Shown piece after piece: positions 1 to 7,990 of a DNA stretch of 64,000 nucleotides. How positions within the stretch are numbered: position 1 is the first letter of the stretch; the number at the start of each line of letters is the position of its first letter. The DNA comes from Turneriella sp. (GTDB taxonomy: Bacteria > Spirochaetota > Leptospiria > Turneriellales > Turneriellaceae). Where the stretch lies: assembly GCA_019186965.1 (NCBI GenBank), contig JABARV010000004.1, positions 1 to 64,000 on the forward strand, in the 5' to 3' direction. Made by a program: the position numbers and the translations under genes. Under the pieces are notes generated by a model that was not told where the DNA came from, did no database searches, and saw only the letters and a program-made list of their open reading frames with translations.

Positions 1-189
1 TATCAGACAGCATGATAGCACTTATGCCTATATATGTCAAAAAGCTTATAAAAGAAATAAGCAATGTTAAAAATTTTGGTCAAAAACAAGTATCTGTTGT
101 AAAGGCTGAGTTTTTCAACAGACTCTATCATCCTCCTCTTCCCAAGCCGCGCACAAATTCTGCTTGAACATTTGAAAATACAGGCTAAA
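1..189. other. Left edge, no clear gene; possible IS end
   Basis: No complete gene is visible. In the second plus frame an open run reaches a TAA at 68-70 and could be the last 22 codons of a gene that starts outside the window, but it has no recognisable motif. At about 97-127 there is an inverted pair TCTGTTG / CAACAGA around an AT-rich centre; the string GTTTTTCAACAG resembles ends often seen beside insertion sequences. This is suggestive only, though a transposase remnant does lie 3.3 kb away. Confidence 0.25.
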
Positions 190-1266
190 ATGCCGCAAAT
201 GCTACGGTGGTGTATCGCGCTTCTGGTTATTTGGAATACCGTCCTTGTCGCGGCTGAAGATAAATCGCTCGCGCGTGTTGCGATATTGACTTACGAAGAT
301 GAAACGCGCACAAATAATTTCCAGTATATGCCGGCCTCGCTGACCGAAGCTATCGATAAATCGTTGCAGACTAAATTTGAATACGTGCGCGAAGATCCCG
401 CAAAGTCGCAAGCCGCACGCCAGAAACTCAAACCACACGGCCTGCTCAATGCCAAAGAGGCGGTGCTCTATTGCACAAACAATGATGTACAAATTCTGGT
501 GTTTGGTCGTTTTCAGTACGATGCACGACGGCGGGAGATTATCGTCGATACGTATATTTCACTCGGTAGTGTTGAAAGTTTTCGGCATCTTAAAGTACGC
601 CGCAACCCCACCAACGCGACGATTTTTACATTGGCCGAACGCGTCGCCGACGACATCGTCGCAGAAATGACACTCATTGCAAAAGAACAAGCCGAACGTG
701 CAGGTAAACCCAAAACAACGAATGAAAAAATTACACTCGAAAAAGAAATTCCCGTCACATGGACGCCGAAACTTTATTTTGTAACGGTGGGGATGGGGGC
801 TGTGCAGCCTTTGGCCGCGCTCAGCGATGCGTATCCGGCAACGCCCATGGTTGCAGTTTCGTTTAACCGCCTTGTGTGGCGCAACTTTTATACGGGCATC
901 TTCTCTGAGTTTTCTCGTTTCAGTGGCCGCGAAACACAGAATGTAAATTTCCACAGCAACCTTACGGTGTTGGCAACGACGTTTAATGTTGGGTATGCGT
1001 GGTTTTTTGGCAAAGACCGCTGGCGCATGAACACAGAATTAGGAGCAGGGTACTATGGCAGCAAGTTTCTTGTGGAGTCTGAAGGCGCTAATATTTATTC
1101 ACGCATGTTTTCAAATCCCGTACTCAGGGCGTCGACGTCGCTCCATTTTTTAATTTTTAATACCTTGTCGATTGGCGTTGAAGCGGGGTATTTGCAACTC
1201 GTGGACGATGACGCGACCGATGCCCTAACAGCGTATGCATTGTTGAACGTGGGGTTTGTTTTTTAA
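190..1266 (+). CDS. CsgG-like N-domain / outer-membrane beta-barrel protein
   Basis: Predicted exported outer-membrane protein of about 358 residues. A signal peptide (MPQMLRWCIALL... cut after about VAA) is followed by a soluble alpha/beta part, about residues 25-165, with the pattern of CsgG/FlgO/TolB N-terminal domains: a strand VAILTYEDE, a helix, then VLVFGR-type strands. From about residue 195 the chain alternates aromatic and small residues in amphipathic strands and ends in GFVF; a terminal Phe is the usual beta-barrel signature. An upstream in-frame TTG at 172 would add six residues, but the ATGs at 190 or 199 give a better signal peptide. It heads a three-gene surface-protein cluster. 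The exact function is unknown. Confidence 0.65.
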   Translation: MPQMLRWCIALLVIWNTVLVAAEDKSLARVAILTYEDETRTNNFQYMPASLTEAIDKSLQTKFEYVREDPAKSQAARQKLKPHGLLNAKEAVLYCTNNDVQILVFGRFQYDARRREIIVDTYISLGSVESFRHLKVRRNPTNATIFTLAERVADDIVAEMTLIAKEQAERAGKPKTTNEKITLEKEIPVTWTPKLYFVTVGMGAVQPLAALSDAYPATPMVAVSFNRLVWRNFYTGIFSEFSRFSGRETQNVNFHSNLTVLATTFNVGYAWFFGKDRWRMNTELGAGYYGSKFLVESEGANIYSRMFSNPVLRASTSLHFLIFNTLSIGVEAGYLQLVDDDATDALTAYALLNVGFVF

Positions 1267-1277
1267 GGGGGATTCTT

Positions 1278-1943
1278 ATGTTAAAGAAAGTAACTTTTCG
1301 GAATTCAGTTTTTCTTATTTTCTTATTGATATTTTCCTCTGGCTGTAGTAACATTGGTTTTGTCGACGATGCTGTGCGTGTGGTGGAAGGTAAGTTCGGC
1401 ATTGAAGTTTTTGTGACCGGTGGATCTGCCACTGGTGGCTTCCTTGTTACTCTGGGTGCATTCACGGCTAACTGCAACGGTCAAACAGGGGTTGCTAAAG
1501 CAGACTGCATTTGCCAAGACGAAGCAAACAACCGGCAATTTACGGGCACTTACCGCGCCTGGCTCTCGACAAGTGGCGTCGACGCCATTTGCAACATCCA
1601 AGGGCGCAGAGAAGCTGCTTGCTCTGCCAAAGCGTCTATGGGGCCTTTTGTAATGCGAACCCAGAACGGTATGCGCATCTTGGCGAACGATTACAGTGAA
1701 CTGAGCAGTGTGGGTATGCGCATTCCACTCGACCCACTTGCGTCCATGGCCAAGATCTGGACGGGCAGCACTGCTGCCGGGCGTACGACGACGATCAATT
1801 GTAGCAATTGGACAAATGGTACAACAGGAAGCCAAGGGACGGTGGGTGATAAATGGAAGAATGGTGCTGCATTCACCGACACGGGCGCGGTGCTTGGATG
1901 CGATCAGCAAGGTAGTCTTTTATGCATGCGGCAGGTCGAGTGA
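1278..1943 (+). CDS. DUF1554-like surface lipoprotein
   Basis: Putative lipoprotein of 221 residues. The hydrophobic start ends in FSSGC, a spirochaetal lipobox, so Cys 23 is the probable lipidated residue. The body has the layout of DUF1554 proteins of Leptospira: IEVFVTGG, then an AD-x-IC Cys motif (KADCICQDEAN), GTYRAW, an SVGMRIPLDP segment, and late Cys/Trp residues (NCSNWTNG, a GCDQQG loop, LLCMRQ), which fits a disulphide-stabilised endostatin- or lectin-like fold. A strong Shine-Dalgarno (AAGGGGG) sits 6-7 bases before the ATG. It is 11 bases after the barrel gene and is probably co-transcribed. Its ligand is unknown; family members are surface-exposed. Confidence 0.7.
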   Translation: MLKKVTFRNSVFLIFLLIFSSGCSNIGFVDDAVRVVEGKFGIEVFVTGGSATGGFLVTLGAFTANCNGQTGVAKADCICQDEANNRQFTGTYRAWLSTSGVDAICNIQGRREAACSAKASMGPFVMRTQNGMRILANDYSELSSVGMRIPLDPLASMAKIWTGSTAAGRTTTINCSNWTNGTTGSQGTVGDKWKNGAAFTDTGAVLGCDQQGSLLCMRQVE

Positions 1944-1948
1944 TTGCT

Positions 1949-3265
1949 ATGCAAATTAAAATAAGGCTGCGCTGCTTTCTTATTTTAAGGCGCACGGTAC
2001 TTTTTTTTGCTTTGGCGTTTATCCGCATGCAAACCTACGCTTACGATGAAAACGGTGTACTCATGGGGGGATTTACTCTCATGGGAAACGACGGCGCAGC
2101 AGAAGCGGGAGAAAATCCTGCGTATTTAGTTTTTCCCAAAAACGACGCCGCTTCCTCGCTTGCCTTCCGCAGTTCGGGGGAGTCGGCGTTAAACACCAGT
2201 TTCGATAAACTGAACGTAGAGAGCTCGCTCCAGTGGCTTGCTGCGGGGGATCTATCGTATGCGTTGCATAAGCTCATGGATAACAAACTGGCCATCGGTG
2301 CAAGTTTAAATAGCGTACGTAATCCCACAATACACCGGTTTGATTTTCAGGCATCAACCTATTTACCTGTGTTGGCGACGAGTATCACCAGCAACAGTTC
2401 AATGGAACAACTGCAAGCTGCGGCGTCTGTGGGGGCTGCCTATCGATTGACTGCGAGTGAATCGATTGGTGTCCAACTTAAATATTCAGCACGCCTTGAT
2501 TCCAATATAAGTAAAGCGAACTTTGAAAAATTCGGCGCGATCAATTTACAGGAAGCGCATAACGACAAAACGATGCACACTGCGACCGCAGGGGTGAGTT
2601 ATCTATTACGCACCGGCCCTGCCGATTTTTCGGTTATGGTGGGCAACTTGGGGTATCAATACCAGGGTGTTGATTTTACACACACAGCGTCAGGCAGCTT
2701 TCTGGGAAGCGTGTCCGAGGCGGGTTCTTTTAACAATCAATTTTTAACTCAACCTGAATTTACTTTAGGCAGCCGCGTACAGTTATTCGATGCGGTGCAT
2801 CTTTTTACCGAGCTGGGGGCGCAGCTACCCATCGAGTATTCGGGGAGCGACAAGGCGTACCGCGACGAGCCGCCGAAGGGTGTCGTTGCGCGGTCGTTTA
2901 CAGCGCGGTTTGAGCCGGGTTTTTCGGCAGCACTGGGTTTTTCGTTTGTGGTCACACCAACGCTGACTTTATTTACCGGTGCACGTGGCGAAAAGAACCA
3001 AGGCTCAACAATTTTTACGTCTGTAAGTCCGGGCGAATACACGGATAAGAACCAAACGGTACTCCAAGGGATTGTAAGCTTGGGGGCGACGTGGCGGTGG
3101 AACAGAACTTTATTCCAAGTGGGGATGCAGTATTTTTATCAAGCGGTCGATCAGTCTCAAACTGCTCGGGTTGATAATGGGATAAATACCATCGTCAAAG
3201 ATTCGGGTATCCAAGTCGAAATCAATGGTCTGGGTGGTTACTTTGGCGTGGCGCTCGATTTTTGA
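1949..3265 (+). CDS. Outer-membrane beta-barrel protein (FadL/porin-like)
   Basis: Predicted 438-residue outer-membrane beta-barrel. A cleavable signal peptide ends near QTYA, followed by GGFTLMGNDGAAEAGENPAY, the kind of N-terminal plug or hatch seen in FadL/OMPP1-like and Leptospira barrel proteins. The rest is a run of amphipathic strands with Gly/aromatic ends, finishing in GVALDF (terminal Phe). An ATG at 1922 overlaps the previous gene by 22 bases; the ATG at 1949, five bases after that gene's stop, gives a more normal signal peptide. It is third in the cluster and may form a surface pair with the DUF1554-like lipoprotein. The transported substrate cannot be read from the sequence. Confidence 0.6.
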   Translation: MQIKIRLRCFLILRRTVLFFALAFIRMQTYAYDENGVLMGGFTLMGNDGAAEAGENPAYLVFPKNDAASSLAFRSSGESALNTSFDKLNVESSLQWLAAGDLSYALHKLMDNKLAIGASLNSVRNPTIHRFDFQASTYLPVLATSITSNSSMEQLQAAASVGAAYRLTASESIGVQLKYSARLDSNISKANFEKFGAINLQEAHNDKTMHTATAGVSYLLRTGPADFSVMVGNLGYQYQGVDFTHTASGSFLGSVSEAGSFNNQFLTQPEFTLGSRVQLFDAVHLFTELGAQLPIEYSGSDKAYRDEPPKGVVARSFTARFEPGFSAALGFSFVVTPTLTLFTGARGEKNQGSTIFTSVSPGEYTDKNQTVLQGIVSLGATWRWNRTLFQVGMQYFYQAVDQSQTARVDNGINTIVKDSGIQVEINGLGGYFGVALDF

Positions 3266-3384
3266 AAACCTACCTTGGCGGCCATGCCACCCCTCAATGA
3301 AAGAACAGGGTGTGCTTTTCGCGGAGCAATTTGTGAATTTCGTAAACGCAACGTCGAACACTTGGCTCTCTTTTTTCATCGGCT

Positions 3385-3590
3385 GTGCAAAAGGCTGAAA
3401 AATTGGGATTGCTGCAAGAGAGCGCAGCGATTGAAAGGACGTTGAAAGAGCATCCCAACTTGAAAGGCGATGAGCGTATCAACACCACCGACCCTGACAG
3501 ATGCTTGATGCAAAACGGAATCGGCAAATGAAACTCCAAGCGGTCACCGTATAGCCAACAAAGGCGAGAAACGTTCCGGCTGCCACTGGG
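3385..3590 (+). pseudogene. Decayed transposase fragment (IS1182/IS5-type DDE)
   Basis: Between two real genes a 48-codon open frame (3385-3531) carries NLKGDERINTTDPD followed by LMQNGIGK. The INTTDPD-x-x-LM block is typical of the DDE domain of IS1182/IS5-type transposases, where it is normally followed by GYN-x-QAVT. Here a stop intervenes, and KLQAVTV is found in another frame at about 3529-3555, then IANKGEK in a third frame. This order of expected motifs across frame breaks indicates a remnant. No terminal inverted repeats or target duplications were recognised. The rest of 3266-3626 shows nothing else. Confidence 0.5.
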
Positions 3591-3626
3591 GAGGAATACG
3601 CCGCCAAACCGGTTCCAGCCTGGCCA

Positions 3627-5834
3627 CTATATTATACCACTTGTACGCTTGCGCTTAGAGTTCTCCAGCTCTTCAATAAACCATTCGACTTCTTCTACAT
3701 TGTTTAGATAATATGGCGCTATGCTTTCAGCATGCCCCACTTTAATCGAATAAAACGGTTTTGGTAAAGCACGAAACATATCTTCGTCGGTTAAATCGTC
3801 GCCGATTGCGAATGCAAACGAAGGCGAAATTTCATTGAGGAGCCGCGCGACCGCAGTACCTTTGTGCATTCCAAAGCGGCGTACTTCAAGAATAAAACTT
3901 CCCCTGAGTATTTCTAAATTATTACTGCCGGTCATACGTAATAGGACATCGTATAATTCTAAAACTCTATCTTTAATTAGCTCTGCTTCACCGAACGCGT
4001 TGCGGTAGTGAAAGACGATTGAAAGTTCTTTTCTCTCCACAGAGCTACCATAAATTCTACGTCGAAATCGCTCCATAATTTGACAAACCCCTTCCATCCA
4101 TTGAACATCAGATGTGAATAAAGCTTCCCATGTTTGAGAACCGTGTCGGCGCATGAACGCACCGTGTTCTGCGACAAGACCGATGTTGGTGTTAGTAAAT
4201 TGTTTTTCTAAAAAATACCGATTGCGCCCGCTGACGATAAAAATGCTGTTTTTAGATTCGTGAGCCAGGCGTTCTATTCTCTTTTTTGTTTTCGCAGCGA
4301 TCACGGCGTCTTCTGGCTCTGTTGTAAATGGTACAAGGGTGCCGTCATAATCAAAAATACAAAGACGATTTTCCGCTTGATAAAATTCTTCCAGAAAATA
4401 TGCAATCGATTCATTTGCTAAATGAGTTCTTCTTATGTTTTTTTCTACCAAAAATTTTTCGTCTAAACTTTCCATAATGTCGCGAACCCATTCTCGGATG
4501 TCTTGATTTTTTATATACTCGCGCATTGGGCGGTTTCGTTCGATTTGCTCCTGCTGTGTAAGCTCTAAAGCGGTTTTGATTGCTTCACCAATTTCAGACG
4601 CGCTGTTGGGGTTTACAATAATCGCCCCTGGTAATTCACCGGCAGCCCCTGCCATTTCGCTTAAAATTAAAACTCCCGTATTATCTTGCCGTGAAGCAAG
4701 ATATTCTTTAGCGATTAAATTCATGCCGTCGCGTAAAGGTGTGACTAACGCAATGTCGCATTCTCTGTAAAGCTGGATCACTTCTTTTGTAGTCAAAGAC
4801 GTGTAGCGATAAAAAATTGGCAACCAATCGTTTTTTGAAAAGCGGCCATTGATCTCACCTACCAACGCATCGAGCAAACTCTTTAAGTCTTGGTATTTGT
4901 CGACGCCGATACGGCTCGGCACGGCAACCACGTTGAGCTGCACGCGCTCTCGCATTTCTGGGTATTTTTCTAAAAAATAAGCGTATCCGTTGAGGCGACT
5001 GAGAATACCTTTTGTATAGTCGAGCCGGTCGATAGATAAAATCTTTCTTATCGATGGATTTATTTTTTTTATATTTTTTTTGTACTCTTGATTTGAAAAA
5101 GAACCAAAATCAATCCCCATGGGGAAAACTCCCGCTTTTGAAACATGACCTTGCGTTGTAACGATGCCAAGATTATGCTCAAACCCCAAAACGCGACGTA
5201 CTGAATGTAAAAAATACTCTCTGTATTCGTTTGTGTGAAAGCCAACAACATCGGCAGATACCAGACTTTCTAAAATTTCACGCGACCAAGCTGTGGGTAA
5301 TAATCGAAAGATACTGAAATGTGGGAACGGCGTGTGTAAGAAAAATGCAATTTTAATATTCGGTAAAATTTCGCGTAACATGCGCGGTAGGAGCATTAAA
5401 TGGTAGTCGTTGATAAAAACAATATCTTCGGGTTCGGCGATTTCAGCGATTTTGTTGCAGTAGAGAATGTTCACATCGCAGTAATTTTGCCAAAATTGAT
5501 CGTTGTATTCTGTCAACATGGGAAACGAATGGAGGAGCGGCCAAAGGGTTTGGTTGCAAAAACCGTCATAAAAGTTTGCCATTTGCTCTTTTGAAGGTAA
5601 AACGGGGATATATTCGTCGCCGAACGACTCTTTTAGCGATGGAAAAAAATCTTCGCGAATGTTTCCAGGCCAACCCACCCAACGGTATGTGAAGAATTTA
5701 GATTCAGCGCGGCGTGATGCGATATACGATTGTATGCCGGTGGCTACACCGCCCGTCGTTTGGCGTATGGCGACACGGCCACGCTTTTCTATAAGCTCGA
5801 ATGGTAACCGGTTTGACACGACAATCCACTTCAT
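3627..5834 (-). CDS. otsAB: Fused trehalose-6-phosphate synthase / phosphatase
   Basis: Bifunctional enzyme, about 735 residues, making trehalose from UDP- (or GDP-) glucose and glucose-6-phosphate and then dephosphorylating it. The GT20 synthase part (about 1-465) shows VSNRLP, GGVATGI, VGWPG, NDYHLMLLP, FLHTPFP, GFHTNEY, DRLDYTKGI (about 270) and the PLRDGMNLIAKEY loop. The HAD-type phosphatase part (about 490-730) shows DYDGTL (about 495, nucleophile Asp), VSGR, AEHG, KGTAV and GDDLTDEDMF (about 675). An in-frame TTG at 5867 exists, but the ATG at 5834 gives the canonical MKWIVVSNRLP start. It is divergent from the GH15 gene with about 22 bases between starts, so they probably share a control region. 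The likely role is osmotic or desiccation protection. Confidence 0.92.
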   Translation of the reverse strand: MKWIVVSNRLPFELIEKRGRVAIRQTTGGVATGIQSYIASRRAESKFFTYRWVGWPGNIREDFFPSLKESFGDEYIPVLPSKEQMANFYDGFCNQTLWPLLHSFPMLTEYNDQFWQNYCDVNILYCNKIAEIAEPEDIVFINDYHLMLLPRMLREILPNIKIAFFLHTPFPHFSIFRLLPTAWSREILESLVSADVVGFHTNEYREYFLHSVRRVLGFEHNLGIVTTQGHVSKAGVFPMGIDFGSFSNQEYKKNIKKINPSIRKILSIDRLDYTKGILSRLNGYAYFLEKYPEMRERVQLNVVAVPSRIGVDKYQDLKSLLDALVGEINGRFSKNDWLPIFYRYTSLTTKEVIQLYRECDIALVTPLRDGMNLIAKEYLASRQDNTGVLILSEMAGAAGELPGAIIVNPNSASEIGEAIKTALELTQQEQIERNRPMREYIKNQDIREWVRDIMESLDEKFLVEKNIRRTHLANESIAYFLEEFYQAENRLCIFDYDGTLVPFTTEPEDAVIAAKTKKRIERLAHESKNSIFIVSGRNRYFLEKQFTNTNIGLVAEHGAFMRRHGSQTWEALFTSDVQWMEGVCQIMERFRRRIYGSSVERKELSIVFHYRNAFGEAELIKDRVLELYDVLLRMTGSNNLEILRGSFILEVRRFGMHKGTAVARLLNEISPSFAFAIGDDLTDEDMFRALPKPFYSIKVGHAESIAPYYLNNVEEVEWFIEELENSKRKRTSGII

Positions 5835-5856
5835 AGGCTCGTATGTAATAACAGGA

Positions 5857-7677
5857 ATGAACGACAAGGAATTTAGAATATCAAAAGCTTTAGAAAATTA
5901 TGGCCTTATTGGGGATACACGAACGGCAGTTCTTGTATCGTCGCAAGGTTCTATCGACTGGGCGTGTCTGCCCGACTTTGATTCGCCGTCTGTCTTTGCG
6001 CGGTTGTTGAGTGACGAGGGTGGGTATTTTCGCATTGCACCGATTATACCTTTCACCTCGAAACAAACGTATGAAAGCGGAACGAACATTCTTGTGACAG
6101 AATTTTCTTGTGCAACAGGCCGCATCCGCTTACGTGATTTTATGCCGTATATCCCACACCGGCATGTGCCCACCGCCGAAATACACCGAATTTTAGAGTG
6201 CGTTGAAGGAGCAGTTGCCGTGCGTATTCAATTTAACCCGCAGTTCGACTATGCGCGCGTCGTGCCAAAGTTTATGCTACACACGTATGGGGCTACCGCA
6301 AGCGCCGGTTCTCAATCGTTTACTCTTTCATCGCCGATCGCTCTTAATGCAGGTTCAAACGGTGTTGTAGCCGAGCTTGAAATCCACACCGGCGAAGAAT
6401 ATTATTTTGTTGCCGATTGGGGAGCAACTCAAGTTTACCCCATAAAGAGCTATAGAACGTATGGGCGTATCGCTGAAACGCGTAAGTTTTGGCGCGGCTG
6501 GCTTGGTCGACTTTCATACCAAGGGCGCTACCGGCAGCCAATAGAGCGTTCACTCTTGACATTAAAGTTATTGTCTTATGAACCTTCGGGTGCAATCATC
6601 GCAGCGCCGACGACGTCTATCCCCGAATGGATTGGCGGCACACGCAACTGGGATTACCGGTACACTTGGGTTCGTGATTCGTCGTTTATTCTCGGTGCTT
6701 TTTTTCGTACGGGGTTTATCGAAGAAGGCACCGCCTATTTTGATTTTATTTTGCAGCGTGTGTTCAAAGGCGACGAACTTAAGATTTTATACGACATACA
6801 CGGCAACACTGTTGAGCACGAAGAGGTTCTCTCCCACTTCAAAGGTTATGAAAAATCAAAACCGGTGCGCATCGGAAACGGGGCGTCGAATCAATACCAA
6901 TTGGATATTTATGGCAGCCTTATGGACGCCGCATGGCTTTACCACGTTTACGGCGGGGTGATTACTTCGACGGAATGGCAAACGTTACGGCGTATCTTGC
7001 AAATTGTTTTGGAAAACTGGAAAAAACCAGATGCAGGAATTTGGGAAGCGCGCTCGGCCACTCGGCATTATACGTATTCAAAAGTTTGGGCGTGGGTTGC
7101 ATTGGATCGCGGCATAAAAATTGCAATAAAATTAGGACTCACCAATGAACTAACAATATGGCAAACACAAGCCGATGCAATAAAAAGACAAATTCTTGCG
7201 CGTGCATGGAATAGCCGTCTACAATGTTTTACGCAGTATTACGAATCTGAAACCGTCGATGCTTCGCTTTTAGTCATGGCCGAAACGGGTTTTATTGACG
7301 TTCGTGATGCACGCTTCCTTGCAACCTTTGATAGAATCAAAAAAGAACTGGGGCATCCAGACTTTCCACTTTTTTACCGTTATGATATAAAGGTGTTTGA
7401 TGACGGTGTCGGTGGTGAAGAAGGCCGGTTTTTGCTGATGTCCTTTTGGTACATCGATTGCCTAATTGCGCTTGAGCGTATAACCGAAGCACGGGCGGCG
7501 CTTGAAAAAATGATTGAAATTGCAAACCCGCTGGGTCTTTATAGCGAGTGTTTCGATCCGGATGCGCAAAATGGTTTTAAATTTTTAGGAAATTTTCCCC
7601 AAGGGTTTAGCCATCTGGGGCTTGTGAATTCAATATATAAATTGGATCAACTGCGTCAGCAGCTTGAATTAGCGTAG
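5857..7677 (+). CDS. GH15 glucoamylase / trehalase-like hydrolase
   Basis: Cytosolic glycoside hydrolase family 15 enzyme, 606 residues from the ATG at 5857; the longer frame upstream is antisense to otsAB and unlikely to be coding. The N-terminal beta-sandwich carries GDTRTAVLVSSQGSIDWACL, and the (alpha/alpha)6 barrel has GGTRNWDYRYTWVRDSSF (about 257), WEARSATRHYTYSKVWAW (about 394, containing the proposed catalytic acid Glu) and GLYSE near residue 558 (second catalytic Glu). GH15 members with this layout include bacterial trehalases as well as glucoamylases. Divergence from a trehalose synthase/phosphatase makes trehalose hydrolysis an attractive but unproven activity. No signal peptide is seen. 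Confidence 0.85.
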   Translation: MNDKEFRISKALENYGLIGDTRTAVLVSSQGSIDWACLPDFDSPSVFARLLSDEGGYFRIAPIIPFTSKQTYESGTNILVTEFSCATGRIRLRDFMPYIPHRHVPTAEIHRILECVEGAVAVRIQFNPQFDYARVVPKFMLHTYGATASAGSQSFTLSSPIALNAGSNGVVAELEIHTGEEYYFVADWGATQVYPIKSYRTYGRIAETRKFWRGWLGRLSYQGRYRQPIERSLLTLKLLSYEPSGAIIAAPTTSIPEWIGGTRNWDYRYTWVRDSSFILGAFFRTGFIEEGTAYFDFILQRVFKGDELKILYDIHGNTVEHEEVLSHFKGYEKSKPVRIGNGASNQYQLDIYGSLMDAAWLYHVYGGVITSTEWQTLRRILQIVLENWKKPDAGIWEARSATRHYTYSKVWAWVALDRGIKIAIKLGLTNELTIWQTQADAIKRQILARAWNSRLQCFTQYYESETVDASLLVMAETGFIDVRDARFLATFDRIKKELGHPDFPLFYRYDIKVFDDGVGGEEGRFLLMSFWYIDCLIALERITEARAALEKMIEIANPLGLYSECFDPDAQNGFKFLGNFPQGFSHLGLVNSIYKLDQLRQQLELA

Positions 7678-7689
7678 AAGCGTTTGTCA

Positions 7690-7887
7690 ATGAGTTGCGA
7701 ATTTAATTCGTGCACCAAACCAAAATATAAAATTGCTTATCGGGAAATGAAGGGTCGGCGGATATATCTCAATATTAATTCGATGGGAAGAAACATGATT
7801 GAAAAGGCAGCGACGTATTTGATCGGTTGTATTAGCCACCAAAACCATTTACTACTGGACGAATCTGGCGTATCAAATAAATGGTGA
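7690..7887 (+). CDS. Possible small protein, unrecognised
   Basis: A 65-codon frame starting MSCEFNSCTKPKYKIAYREM and ending ESGVSNKW lies just after the GH15 gene. It has three Cys residues and a short hydrophobic patch (AATYLIGCI), with no family recognised and only a poor ribosome site (AGAAG). It may be spurious. The remaining bases to 7990 hold a short GCCC/GGGC inverted repeat at about 7897-7908 with a T-rich tail, possibly a weak terminator for GH15, and nothing else visible. Confidence 0.2.
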   Translation: MSCEFNSCTKPKYKIAYREMKGRRIYLNINSMGRNMIEKAATYLIGCISHQNHLLLDESGVSNKW

Positions 7888-7990
7888 ACGGCATGGACGC
7901 CCATGGGGGCAGATTCTTGTTTTTATTCACCTAACCTCATGGCTCAGTGTACGCTGGCATTCTGTGGCTACGCTCGGCTTCAACACCCTG

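Noticed and set aside
172-189. TTG start at 172
   Set aside because: It adds residues before a good signal peptide and has no better ribosome site than the ATGs at 190 and 199.
5659-5856. Longer N-terminus for the GH15 protein
   Set aside because: The upstream frame is antisense to the otsAB coding region and the GH15 family start fits the ATG at 5857.
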